A stretch of 64,000 bases of DNA from Arthrobacter sp. OAP107. Lineage in GTDB: Bacteria > Actinomycetota > Actinomycetes > Actinomycetales > Micrococcaceae. Position 1 is the stretch's first letter; each line of letters opens with the position of its first letter. This document shows positions 43,219 through 51,858 of this stretch, piece after piece. A model generated the notes under the pieces. The model did not search any database, had not been told where the DNA came from, and was given only the letters and a program-made list of their open reading frames with translations. Position numbers and translations under genes: made by a program. The DNA is taken from contig NZ_JBEPOK010000001.1 of the NCBI RefSeq assembly GCF_040546765.1, forward strand, positions 3,968,001 to 4,032,000, given 5' to 3'.

Positions 43219-43539
43219 CTACTGGCCGGGGGCGCGGTAGGACGGTGTCTTCTTGGCCGCCTCGTCGATGTCTTCCGGCGTCATGAGCGGCTTCAGGCGC
43301 AGATTCACGGCGCCCGTCGAATTGATCGTCAGCGAAAGTGCCGCGGCGTTGGCCTGATCCGGGATATCAAAGACGCCCAGGACGTCGGTGTCCCCGAAAG
43401 CGAAGTAGAAGCTCTCCAGCGATCCTCCAATGGATTTGAGGGCGTCCACCACCGTGTCACGCCGCTTGGAGCCGCCTTCCCGCATCAGCCCCTTGATTCC
43501 TTCACCGACATAATTGGCTTCAAACAGATACTTGGTCAT
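43219..43539 (-). CDS. GYD domain protein
   Basis: A 106-aa protein of the GYD family (MTKYLFEANYVGEGIKGL, FYFAFGDTDVLGVFDIPD). AGGAAAG precedes ATG 43539. Function unknown; the domain is related to ferredoxin-like dimer proteins. It precedes a VOC protein in the same direction. Confidence 0.85.
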   Translation of the reverse strand: MTKYLFEANYVGEGIKGLMREGGSKRRDTVVDALKSIGGSLESFYFAFGDTDVLGVFDIPDQANAAALSLTINSTGAVNLRLKPLMTPEDIDEAAKKTPSYRAPGQ

Positions 43540-43762
43540 GGTCTTTCCTGTTCCGTTGTGGTCCAGGACGGGGGCACCCGAGGGCGTGCCTGACACCCGT
43601 GGCGGTGGGTCCTGGAGCGGTCCCCGGAGTGGGGCCGTGCGCACAGCGTAGGCCTACTTCCCCGCGCTAACAACGGCTCTCTGCTAACTCCGCGGACGGG
43701 AGTCCACCACAGCCGGAGGCACCGCCCGGGAGCTGTGTCCGACGTCGTTGCGACGCGCCTCG

Positions 43763-45277
43763 TCACATCACCGTCGGCTTGTTGGGACGGTCCCCATGCG
43801 CCGCCTGCGCGGCCTCGTAGCTGCTGTCGAACGGGAGCGTATCCATCTCCAGCAGCGGGTTCCGGTCCTGCGTCGCAACCAGTTCCTGGGCGGCTTCGTC
43901 CGAGTCCACGCTGGGCATGGAGCCCGGCAGGTGCCGCTTTGCAGATTCGGGCAGGAAGTAGATGGCAACCGCGGCGATGGCCGACGTCGCCATGAGGTAG
44001 AACGCCGGCATCAGGTCGTTGCCTGTTGCCTGGATGAGCGCGGCGATGATGAATGGGGCGGTGCCGCCGAAGATCGCCACGGCGAAGTTGTAGGCGATGC
44101 CCATGGCGGAGTAGCGGTGGGCCGTGGGGAACAGCGCCGGGAGCGCCGACGCGAGAATGGCGACGAAGAACGCCACCGGAAACGCGACCATGGCCAGGCC
44201 GGCGAGCGTGGCGGGAACGGTGCCAACCGAGATCAGCAGGAACGCGGGAAGTGCCAGCACCACCGTGCTGAGGGCCCCGATCCAGAGCACGGGGCGGCGG
44301 CCGATCCTGTCCGAGAGGCGCCCGGTCAAGGGGATGCATAGGGACATGACGACCAGCACCGGAACGGTTAGCAGTGTCCCGTGGATCTCGTCGTATCCCT
44401 TGTTGGTGGTCAGGTAGGTGGGCATGTAGGAGGTGAGCGCGTAGCCGACGGTGTTGCCGGCGGCCACGAGGATCATGGCCAGCACGATGTGGCGCCAGTG
44501 GTCTTTGAAGATCCCCACCGGGCCCACGGGTCGGAGCTCGTCCCCGGTCTCGTGGTGTTTCACGGCCACGGCCTCCGCCTCCTGGGTGGCCTTGAAGGCG
44601 GGCGACTCCTCGATCTTCATCCGGAAGTAGATGGCGACGGCGCCGAGCGGACCTGCGACGAGGAAGGGAATGCGCCAGCCCCAGGCCTCCATCTGGTCCT
44701 GGCCCAGGATCAGCTGGAGGGCGGACACCATCCCGGCCCCCAGCGCGAAGCCGAGGTAGCTGCCCATGTCCAGGAAACTGACAAAGAAGCCGCGCCGGTG
44801 GTCCGGCGCGTGCTCGCACACGAACGTGGTGGCGCCGGAGTACTCGCCGCCGGTGGAGAAGCCCTGGATCAGCTTGGTGACCACCAGCAGTACCGCGGCC
44901 CAGATGCCCAGCACGGCGTATCCGGGTAGCAGGCCGACGACGAATGTGGCCCCGGCCATCAGCAGCAGGGTCATGGCCAGGACCTTCTGGCGGCCGATCT
45001 TGTCGCCGAGCCAGCCGAAGAAGATGCCCCCCAAAGGGCGGGCGATGAACGTGGCGCCGAACGTTCCCAGCAGGAAGAGGTTCTGCACTGCCCTGTCCGC
45101 CTCGGGCAGGAACACCGGGCCCATGGTGGTGATCAGGTAGCCGAACACGCCGACGTCGTACCACTCCATGGTGTTGCCCACGATGGTGCCGCCCAGCGCT
45201 TTCCGCAGCGTTCGGTGGTCGACGACGTTGATGTCGGACAAACGCAGCCGCCGCTGCTGCAGATTGCGCTCTGTCAT
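43763..45277 (-). CDS. MHS family metabolite:H+ symporter (ProP-like)
   Basis: A 504-aa MFS protein of the metabolite:H+ symporter family. Signatures are GNTMEWYDVGVFGYL in helix 1, ARPLGGIFFGWLGDKIGRQ after helix 2 and GFSTGGEYSGATTFVCEH near helix 4. Members import proline, betaine, citrate or dicarboxylates. The C-terminal tail of about 60 residues is acidic. No operon partner is evident. Confidence 0.9.
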   Translation of the reverse strand: MTERNLQQRRLRLSDINVVDHRTLRKALGGTIVGNTMEWYDVGVFGYLITTMGPVFLPEADRAVQNLFLLGTFGATFIARPLGGIFFGWLGDKIGRQKVLAMTLLLMAGATFVVGLLPGYAVLGIWAAVLLVVTKLIQGFSTGGEYSGATTFVCEHAPDHRRGFFVSFLDMGSYLGFALGAGMVSALQLILGQDQMEAWGWRIPFLVAGPLGAVAIYFRMKIEESPAFKATQEAEAVAVKHHETGDELRPVGPVGIFKDHWRHIVLAMILVAAGNTVGYALTSYMPTYLTTNKGYDEIHGTLLTVPVLVVMSLCIPLTGRLSDRIGRRPVLWIGALSTVVLALPAFLLISVGTVPATLAGLAMVAFPVAFFVAILASALPALFPTAHRYSAMGIAYNFAVAIFGGTAPFIIAALIQATGNDLMPAFYLMATSAIAAVAIYFLPESAKRHLPGSMPSVDSDEAAQELVATQDRNPLLEMDTLPFDSSYEAAQAAHGDRPNKPTVM

Positions 45278-45529
45278 GGCTCGGTCACCGCCTGTTTCAG
45301 GTGGGCACGTGCCGCCGGTTCGTCGGCATCCCCGTTCGGTGGAGGCCCAACTCTCCGATCATCTTCCCACTGGCCAACTGGTACAACAACGAAAACCGCA
45401 GCCTGCGCACACTGCCCGGGCTGCCGCCGTCGTCCGTTCCCCCGGATAGCTATCTGCGCCCTTCTTCGTGACGCTGCCGATAACTGCGGGACCGTCCTGT
45501 TGGCGGTCGCCACCGCTATTGTGGCCAGC

Positions 45530-45811
45530 ATGGGGTATCAGGAGAAGTGGTTCAGGGTCGTCGAGCAGAAGCGGTCCGGCCTCTTCGGCATGGGACGCAA
45601 GTCGACTTATGAGCTGCTCGGGGATGATCGGCGGTTCACCACACTTGAGCTGCTGGCTGAGCTTCTCGGCCCGAACCAAGATGCGCGGCGGGATGCGTAC
45701 GAATGCATCGACCGGGCCGCGAGCATCTTCCCGAACGGGCGGGGTGAGTGGGTTGGGTATCCCTCCGGTGCAAGGCGGACCGATCCCCCGGCCACCAACA
45801 TGAAGCCGTGA
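45530..45811 (+). CDS. Small hypothetical protein
   Basis: A 93-aa protein beginning MGYQEKWFRVVEQKRSGLFG with basic and aromatic residues, then an acidic helical segment DARRDAYECIDRA. No signal or membrane span. The start at 45530 gives the best codon use; the frame is open further upstream. The family is not recognised. Confidence 0.45.
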   Translation: MGYQEKWFRVVEQKRSGLFGMGRKSTYELLGDDRRFTTLELLAELLGPNQDARRDAYECIDRAASIFPNGRGEWVGYPSGARRTDPPATNMKP

Positions 45812-45931
45812 CCCTGGATGACAACGAAGATGCGCCGTACCGCCCTGCGTCGCTGCTTGTCCTGTTGATTCATATCGGAAGTCTCCGTAGGTCACTCCCA
45901 GAGCCCCAGAATAATGTTTCCAACGGATCTA

Positions 45932-46801
45932 TCAGGACGTGGCGGAAACCGTTTCCATGGTCAGTTCGAGTCCGCCGTCGATTTCGGCTGTGATAAGCGA
46001 TGTGTTGATGTCGGAGAGTTCGGCCAGGTCGTGGATGTGGGTGCCGCCGCAGGGGATGTTGGTGCGTCCGTTGGCGAGTTCGCAGACCCAGGTGCGGCGG
46101 GCAGAAAGAGCAGGATCGTCTCGTTCGATCCGCACGGCTCCGCCGGCCTTGATCCACTGCGTGAGCTGGGCGTTGACGCGTTCAGCGACGGCGGAGAGGT
46201 TATCGAGTGAGGTGGGAGCGAATCCCTTGCGGCGGAGAGATTTTCCGATGCGGTAGATATCCGTGGATCGGTGGGCGTCGATGCGCGAACGCTGGATGGC
46301 CAGTGCGTCGAAGGCGGGGTTTCCCAGGGCGTCTGTGGGTGCGGGCTTGCTCCATGCTGTTGACAGTGCGGAGTCGAGGGCAAGCGCGGCGAGGTGGCAG
46401 GCGGTGTGTGCCGCGGAGAGGGCCGCGCGGTAGTTCTGGTCGACGTCTATCTGTGCGGACTCGCCGACCGCAGGTGGTGGGCCTGCGATGATGTGGGCGA
46501 CCACGAAGGTCCATCCTTCGGTTCCTGTTCGCACGGGCAAGTCCGCGCCAAGGTGGAGTTCGCCGTCCCGGATGCCACCGGTGAGGCCATCGACGACCGG
46601 TTGTGTGCCTGCTGTGGTGGTGATCGTGCCTCGGTCGGCGGGCTGGTCAGGCCATGCCGTGTCGACCGGATGGAATGCCGTTGTGTCGAGGAGGACCGCG
46701 GATCGTCCATCGGAGAGAGGCTCAACGTGCAGCACGGTTCCGGTCGAGGTGGTCGCACCGTCCGGGTACGTGACAGTCGTGTCCGTCGTGGGCAGGGGCA
46801 T
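45932..46801 (-). CDS. AlaX-like tRNA editing/metal-dependent hydrolase
   Basis: A 289-aa protein related to the editing domain of alanyl-tRNA synthetase. The zinc-binding pairs are HTACH at about residues 132-136 and CGGTHIHD near residue 250. Stand-alone AlaX proteins hydrolyse mischarged Ser- or Gly-tRNA(Ala). No synthetase catalytic domain is attached. Confidence 0.82.
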   Translation of the reverse strand: MPLPTTDTTVTYPDGATTSTGTVLHVEPLSDGRSAVLLDTTAFHPVDTAWPDQPADRGTITTTAGTQPVVDGLTGGIRDGELHLGADLPVRTGTEGWTFVVAHIIAGPPPAVGESAQIDVDQNYRAALSAAHTACHLAALALDSALSTAWSKPAPTDALGNPAFDALAIQRSRIDAHRSTDIYRIGKSLRRKGFAPTSLDNLSAVAERVNAQLTQWIKAGGAVRIERDDPALSARRTWVCELANGRTNIPCGGTHIHDLAELSDINTSLITAEIDGGLELTMETVSATS

Positions 46802-46897
46802 TGCTTCTTAGTCCGTTCGCTCGAGTTGGGGAAAGAGGGAGGCTGGATTGTCGAGAATTTGTGATGGTTCACGTGAGTCACGTTCAGCTGCGGGCAG

Positions 46898-47803
46898 TTA
46901 GCCGACGAAGTCGAGATCCGCAGGGCTGGGGTTCTGCTCCGGGTGTGCCGGTCGGCGGTGTCCGCCCCTCTGCGCCGCGGCGCCGGCGAGGACGACGAGC
47001 AGGATTCCCAGGGCCTGGATGAGAGAAGGCTGCTGGTGCAGGATGAGCAGTCCGAGGAGGACCCCGAGGGCTGGCTCGAGGGCCATCAGGGTGCCGAACG
47101 CTGTGGGCGTCATCCTGCGCAGGGCGAGCATTTCCAGCGCGAACGGCAGCACGGGCAACAGGATAGCGAGCCCGGCCGCGGCGGCCAGGATCCCGAAGGT
47201 GAGGTGGCCGGCGGCTTGCGGAATGCCGACGACGGCCGCCGTGGCCGCAGCGATCGGCACAGTCATTGAGAGCGCCCCGATTCCGGTGAAACGGTCCCCG
47301 ATTCGCTGGGTGAGCAGGATGTAGGCGGCCCAGCCGATTGCTGCCAGCGCGGCGAAGGTGACGCCGGTCAGGTTGAAGTCGCCCTGCCACGGTTCGGTGA
47401 GCAGAACGACGCCGAGCAGTGCCACAGCCGGCCAGATGAGGGCCTTCCTGTTGTGGCTGCGCACCGCGGCCACCGTCAGGGGTCCCAGGAACTCGATCGC
47501 GACGGCGGTGCCGAGCGGTATGTGCTCGATTGCGGCGAGGAACCCGATCGTCACCAGCCCCGTGGTGATGCCCAGACCGAGCAGCGGGAGCACGTCGCCG
47601 CGGCGGACGGAGCGCAGCGGCGGGCGGGCAATCAACACCAGGATGACGGCTCCCATGCTGAGCCTGAGCCAGGCTGTTCCGGCCGGGCCCACGGTCTCAA
47701 TCAGATCCACCGACAGGGCAGACCCCAACTGAACTGACAGGATCGCCGTTACGGCCAGTCCCCACGGCGGGACCGGGACGTTCAAAGCGCTACGCAGGCG
47801 CAT
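46898..47803 (-). CDS. rhtA: EamA family amino acid exporter (RhtA-like)
   Basis: A 301-aa protein with ten membrane spans in two EamA repeats. SALSVDLIETVGPAGTAWLRL and EFLGPLTVAAV are typical of RhtA, the threonine/homoserine exporter. ATG 47803 has AAGGGA at the right distance; ATG 47818 would overlap the preceding frame. It follows an XRE-cupin regulator and a broken B3/B4 gene, a set often seen together in Actinobacteria. Confidence 0.85.
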   Translation of the reverse strand: MRLRSALNVPVPPWGLAVTAILSVQLGSALSVDLIETVGPAGTAWLRLSMGAVILVLIARPPLRSVRRGDVLPLLGLGITTGLVTIGFLAAIEHIPLGTAVAIEFLGPLTVAAVRSHNRKALIWPAVALLGVVLLTEPWQGDFNLTGVTFAALAAIGWAAYILLTQRIGDRFTGIGALSMTVPIAAATAAVVGIPQAAGHLTFGILAAAAGLAILLPVLPFALEMLALRRMTPTAFGTLMALEPALGVLLGLLILHQQPSLIQALGILLVVLAGAAAQRGGHRRPAHPEQNPSPADLDFVG

Positions 47804-47804
47804 T

Positions 47805-48101
47805 TCAGTTCCCTTCATGGAATGAAGGGGCCGCGGCTATCCAACGGCGGGCTGTCCTGACGTCCGGAGCCTCGCGCCACGCAGCCACGTGCGGCAGATC
47901 CTCCACAGGCCGGGCGCCCCGTGCTCCGCGGGTTGGCGCCTCTGCGGCTTGGAGCGGCGTGTCACTTACCCGATCGCTTGGCCCCGGGACAATCCCGTCG
48001 ACGGCCAGCAGGACAGCGCGGTAGTCCGGCCGCAGCGAGAACGCTTCGGCGTCGACCCCAGCGCCGTTCAGAAACTCCTGAAGCGTTTCCAGATCACGCA
48101 T
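47805..48101 (-). pseudogene. Truncated B3/B4-domain protein gene
   Basis: A 98-codon frame whose first 77 residues match the N-terminus of B3/B4 (Phe-tRNA synthetase-like) domain proteins, ending PHVAAWREA, where the family continues with YRAFGAKP. Here it runs into an unrelated end (PDVRTARRW) and stops beside the exporter start. Most of the domain is gone. It overlaps the end of the regulator by eight bases. Confidence 0.7.
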
Positions 48102-48699
48102 CGGTCGCCTCCGGCCGGTGTCCGGATCCCACGCCCGGTTCAAAGACCGCCAGGGAGAAACGGGCCGGTGCCTTGCCCACTGCGCCGTACGAATGCTCCA
48201 CGTCGCCGGGAAAGGACACAGCGTCTCCGGCCTCGAGGACGAACACCTCACCGGCAACCACAACGGAGATGGATCCCTCCTGGACCTGCAGCAGCTCCTT
48301 GGTCCCCGGTGAATGCGCTTCGCTCCCGTGCGTATCCCCAGGGACCATCGTCCAGTCCCAAAGTTCAACCACATCGGGCGTCTCTGTCCCGGCCACCAGC
48401 ACGCCGCGGCCACCGGCGTCCGAACTCCACAATGCTGCACCCTCACCGCGGCGGGTGACCGTCACTGGCCTGCGGCGCGGGAGTTCAACCAACGCGGGCA
48501 GTCCAATCCCCAGAGCGTCACTGATTCTCAGGAGCGTCCCCACGCTGGGATTCGTTGCGCCCTGCTCGACGTTGACCACCATGCGGCGGCTCACACCTGC
48601 GGCCTCCGCCAACTGATCAAGCGTCCACCCCCGCGACTGCCGCTCCTGCCGCACCCGGCCGCCAATCGCTACCGCGAGGGCAGATGTACTCTTATCCAT
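48094..48699 (-). CDS. XRE family regulator with cupin domain
   Basis: A 201-aa regulator: residues about 15-70 form a lambda-type helix-turn-helix (WTLDQLAEAAGVSRRMVVNVEQG), then a cupin_2 domain (KELLQVQEGSISVVVAGE). Such proteins often control exporters and amino acid genes. Starts at 48699 or 48717 are possible; neither has a Shine-Dalgarno, so the mRNA may be leaderless. AGTGCA repeats cover the start. Confidence 0.88.
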   Translation of the reverse strand: MDKSTSALAVAIGGRVRQERQSRGWTLDQLAEAAGVSRRMVVNVEQGATNPSVGTLLRISDALGIGLPALVELPRRRPVTVTRRGEGAALWSSDAGGRGVLVAGTETPDVVELWDWTMVPGDTHGSEAHSPGTKELLQVQEGSISVVVAGEVFVLEAGDAVSFPGDVEHSYGAVGKAPARFSLAVFEPGVGSGHRPEATDA

Positions 48700-48700
48700 G

Positions 48701-48729
48701 AGTGCATCATAGTGCACTCTGAGTGCACT
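48701..48729. promoter_or_regulatory. Three AGTGCA repeats at XRE regulator start
   Basis: AGTGCA occurs at 48701, 48711 and 48722; the last two extend to the palindrome AGTGCACT. Spacing is 10-11 bases, one helical turn, as for a cooperatively binding regulator. It is a candidate autoregulatory operator. Confidence 0.6.
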
Positions 48730-48900
48730 TCACCCCTTTTTGGTCTGAGACGACTCGACTGGACGACCGCGACGACGCGCTGTATCCGCCGTTGGTTACG
48801 AGAACACATCGGAGCAATCCTGAGGAAGGACAGCTGCGGGATGGTCGCCGATACGGGCATGGGCGGGACCAAGCGCCCCGGCGCGCGGGATAATGGAAGC

Positions 48901-49224
48901 ATGACCGATCGGGATCACGACGAGGATCTGTGGCAGGAGTTTGACCGGCTCCCGCCCGCAGGGTCCGACCGCGTGCAGGGACTGCCTGGCGGACTGCCGC
49001 AGGGCTTTGGCTTCCGCACCGGCGTGCGCAGTGCAAAGGTGGCCCTCGGATTCGCGGTATACGCCCTGATCCTGGGAAGCGTGCTTGTCCTCACCGGCGC
49101 CATCGTGTTCATCACCCAGGGGCACTGGCTGATGCTCGGGCTGATGGTGCTGATCGAGGTGGTCTTCATTCTTGCGTTCCGCCGGCTGGTCCGGCTGGCC
49201 CGTATCCGGCGCCTAGGGAACTAA
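48901..49224 (+). CDS. Small membrane protein
   Basis: A 107-aa protein with an acidic N-terminus (DRDHDEDLWQEFDRLPP) and two membrane spans around residues 48-70 and 75-93, followed by a basic tail RRLVRLARIRRLG. ATG 48901 follows GGAAGC. DUF3040-like proteins have this layout, but I am not certain of the family. Confidence 0.6.
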   Translation: MTDRDHDEDLWQEFDRLPPAGSDRVQGLPGGLPQGFGFRTGVRSAKVALGFAVYALILGSVLVLTGAIVFITQGHWLMLGLMVLIEVVFILAFRRLVRLARIRRLGN

Positions 49225-49409
49225 AGGTCATCGCAGCCGGACACGAAGGGCCGGCCTGACATGGATGAGTTCCTCCGTGACCTTTATGCAGGTTTCGACC
49301 GCCTGCCGCGCGACCAAGGTCCGCTCCCGGCTGGTGGGCTTGCCGGACAAACGTGAAAACCGTGGATACCTCCGCAAACGAGGTATCCACGGCTTCAAGC
49401 CAGCGACTA

Positions 49410-50141
49410 CTACTCGCAGGCCACGCCATCGTGATCGCGATCAAGGCCGGCCCTGTAGCCTGCCTGGCCCGAATACAGCGGTGCGGCACCTGCAGCCCGG
49501 GCGGCAGCGCAATTGGCGTAGTAAGCAGCCGCCGGCGGCGCGGCCGGTGCAACAGGAGCGGCAGGCACATTCTGTACAGGCGCCGGCACCGCAGCTGCCT
49601 GTTCGGCCAGTTTGGCAGCAGCCGCATCTGCTGCTGCCTTGTCTGCCGCAGCTTTGTCAGCCGCTGCCTTGTCCGCCGCAGCCTTCTTGTCTGCAGCTGC
49701 CTTGTCCGCAGCAGCTTTCTTGTCTGCTGCTACCTTGGCCGCCGCGGCCTTCGCCGCCGCTGCTTTGTCAGCCGCTGCCTTGTCGGCGGCCGCCTTTTCC
49801 GCCGCCAGTTTTTCCAGGGACTTGACGCCGAGGTGGACGGTGGACCCCTTTGCCACTTGTGCACCTCCCGCGGCGTCTTGAGACATCACCTGCCAGTTCT
49901 TCTTCAGGATGATCGACTTTCCGTCCAGGATGTCCACGGACTCAACCTCGAACCCGAGACCTTCCAATTGATCCGTGGCCTTATCCAGGGTCAGGCTCAT
50001 CACGCCTGGAACCGTGACCGTCTCTGGAGCAGCCGATGCAGTCTCTGTTGGCTGCGGTGCCGCCTGCTTCTCCGCCTGCTGGCCACCGCACCCGGTCAGC
50101 ATGAGTCCGGTTAGCACAATCAATGTCAGCGTCTTTTTCAT
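49410..50141 (-). CDS. Lipoprotein with PASTA-like and Excalibur domains
   Basis: A 243-aa protein with a lipoprotein signal (LTGLMLTGCGG), a PASTA-like domain (VPGVMSLTLDKATDQLEGLGFEV), a long lysine/alanine repeat of KAAADKAAADK type and a C-terminal Excalibur domain with the calcium-binding DRDHDGVACE. It is likely attached to the membrane and spans the wall. Start chosen at ATG 50141 for its signal peptide. The neighbour gene also ends in an Excalibur domain. Confidence 0.85.
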   Translation of the reverse strand: MKKTLTLIVLTGLMLTGCGGQQAEKQAAPQPTETASAAPETVTVPGVMSLTLDKATDQLEGLGFEVESVDILDGKSIILKKNWQVMSQDAAGGAQVAKGSTVHLGVKSLEKLAAEKAAADKAAADKAAAAKAAAAKVAADKKAAADKAAADKKAAADKAAADKAAADKAAADAAAAKLAEQAAAVPAPVQNVPAAPVAPAAPPAAAYYANCAAARAAGAAPLYSGQAGYRAGLDRDHDGVACE

Positions 50142-50185
50142 ATTTCCCCCTTGGAAGGTTTGAACTGTGGAGTGATGGAAGTGGT

Positions 50186-51580
50186 CTAGCTTTCGCACGC
50201 AATGCCGTCGGAGTCGCGGTCCAGCGCCGGCCGGTAGCCTGCGGACCCTGCATACAGCGGCGCGGCTCCGGCGGCCCTCGCGGCCGTGCAGTTGGCGTAG
50301 TAGGCGGCAGCCGGTGCCGGAGCAACGGGAACCGGTGCCGGCACCACAGGTGCCGGGGCAGGCGCAGCCGGCGCGGGGGGCACATCAGCGGGGGCGGGCG
50401 CCACAACCGGGGCCGGGGCAGGTGCCACAACTGGTGCGGGTTTAGGGGCCGGCGCCGGAGAAGGCGCCGTGACGGCTGGTGCTTTCTCGTTAGTTGGCGC
50501 GAGCTGTCCCGGGCAATCGGCGAGGATCCTGGCCATCGCGTCGTGCTCCGCCTGGGTAACCCAGAGAGTGTACGTTGCCTTCACCGAAATCTGCCGTGCA
50601 ACGTAGTCGCACCGGAAGGCCCTATTCGGCGGCAGCCAGGTGGCTGCATCGCCGTCGCCCTTCCTCATGTTGGTGGGACCGTCCGTCGCCTGGAGGTTCA
50701 GCGGGTCGTTGGCAAAGGCTGTGCGCTGTTCCGTGGTCAACTGCTGTGCGCCCTTCTGCCAGGCGTCGCTGAGGGCAACGACATGGTCGATCTGCACGGC
50801 GCTGCTGGTGGCACTGCCCCGCAGAAAGTTGATGGCGGTGCCGGTGTACGGGTCCGCCAGTGTTCCCGACTGCACCTTGCAGGGCACGCTGTTGGTGTAG
50901 CTGATGCCCGTGAGGTCGCGCCTGAGGATGTCATTGCGCGTGTCGCAGCCGTTGCGGTCAACGTCGGCCCACGCCTGCCCGAACATTGCCCGGTTATAGC
51001 CCGTCTTGGGAGCGCGGCCCTTGACGGGAAGGGTCGCCATCAGCTCGATCGCCTTGGTGGCGTAGGCAGGCTGCGACTTCGGCGCCGCAACTCTGGCGCC
51101 CTGCGCCACAAGGTTAGGGCTGTCAGGATCCAGCGGAGCGCCCGTCGCCTGCACGGTTGGGGCGGCGGACGGCGTCGGTGTCGCTTTGTCAGTTGCGCTC
51201 GCTTCAGATAACGCTGGCGAGGCCACCCTTTCCGATGAGGCGGCCTGAGGGTTCGCCGTGGAGGTTTGGGGCAATGTGGCCGCGCCGCCGATAAACAGGG
51301 CAAAGGAGATAGCGAGGGTGATGGCCCCCGCCTTCCGCTTTGCCGGGAGCCACGCCCACGAGCGGCGGCCGGTCGCTAGGACGTAGAGACCGGTAAGGCC
51401 AGCCGTCAGGGCGAGGAAGACCAGTGCTCCCCCGAGACCGCCACTGAACGCCCCAATGATCATGAATAGGGCCGTGATGGCCCCGACAATCAGGGTGGAA
51501 ACCCGCGGCTTTTTGGGCGGTCTCGGGCTCGGCACTGCACCAGATGGCCCTGACGCGAAAAGACTCTCATAGCTCGACAT
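50186..51580 (-). CDS. Secreted HNH (DUF1524/GmrSD-type) nuclease with C-terminal Excalibur domain
   Basis: A 464-aa protein. About three N-terminal membrane spans (residues 30-115) precede an outside domain with the HNH-type pattern QIDHVVALSDAWQKG and the later asparagine in NDPLNLQATDG, then FRCDYVARQI. A Pro/Ala/Val-rich linker and an Excalibur domain (DRDSDGIACES) close it. It probably cuts DNA outside the membrane. Start at ATG 51580, with GGGGA five bases upstream. Confidence 0.87.
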   Translation of the reverse strand: MSSYESLFASGPSGAVPSPRPPKKPRVSTLIVGAITALFMIIGAFSGGLGGALVFLALTAGLTGLYVLATGRRSWAWLPAKRKAGAITLAISFALFIGGAATLPQTSTANPQAASSERVASPALSEASATDKATPTPSAAPTVQATGAPLDPDSPNLVAQGARVAAPKSQPAYATKAIELMATLPVKGRAPKTGYNRAMFGQAWADVDRNGCDTRNDILRRDLTGISYTNSVPCKVQSGTLADPYTGTAINFLRGSATSSAVQIDHVVALSDAWQKGAQQLTTEQRTAFANDPLNLQATDGPTNMRKGDGDAATWLPPNRAFRCDYVARQISVKATYTLWVTQAEHDAMARILADCPGQLAPTNEKAPAVTAPSPAPAPKPAPVVAPAPAPVVAPAPADVPPAPAAPAPAPVVPAPVPVAPAPAAAYYANCTAARAAGAAPLYAGSAGYRPALDRDSDGIACES

Positions 51581-51596
51581 TGTTGTCCCCATGTAT

Positions 51597-51625
51597 AAAG
51601 GCCCGGCGAATCGCCGGGCCTTTTT
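51597..51625. terminator. Terminator hairpin directly upstream of the HNH gene start
   Basis: Perfect arms AAAGGCCCGGCG and CGCCGGGCCTTT with a 3-base loop and a T-run on the + strand. It stands only 17 bases before the 51580 start. On the minus strand it would end the transcript of the MFS gene upstream or act as an attenuator of the nuclease. Confidence 0.75.
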
Positions 51626-51858
51626 CTAAGCCGAAATCTTGCTAATGAGAAGCCTATTTCTCGCCATGCCGTGAGAACGCAAACTGCGGCGATCTTGGGC
51701 CAACGTTGATTCAGTCTTGAGCCAATCTTGAGATTGCTCGTCGCAATGGGAATTCAGTGCTTAACGCTTGGGCCGGAAGCGCGGACATCCCGGTCCAATA
51801 TTGGCCCCAACGCCTCGGTCCACCTCCGCACTCACGGCGCTTGCCGCCGTCGTCCGCC

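Noticed and set aside
49615..49800. Direct repeats as a tandem satellite
   Set aside because: They encode the KAAADK repeat of the Excalibur lipoprotein and stay in frame.
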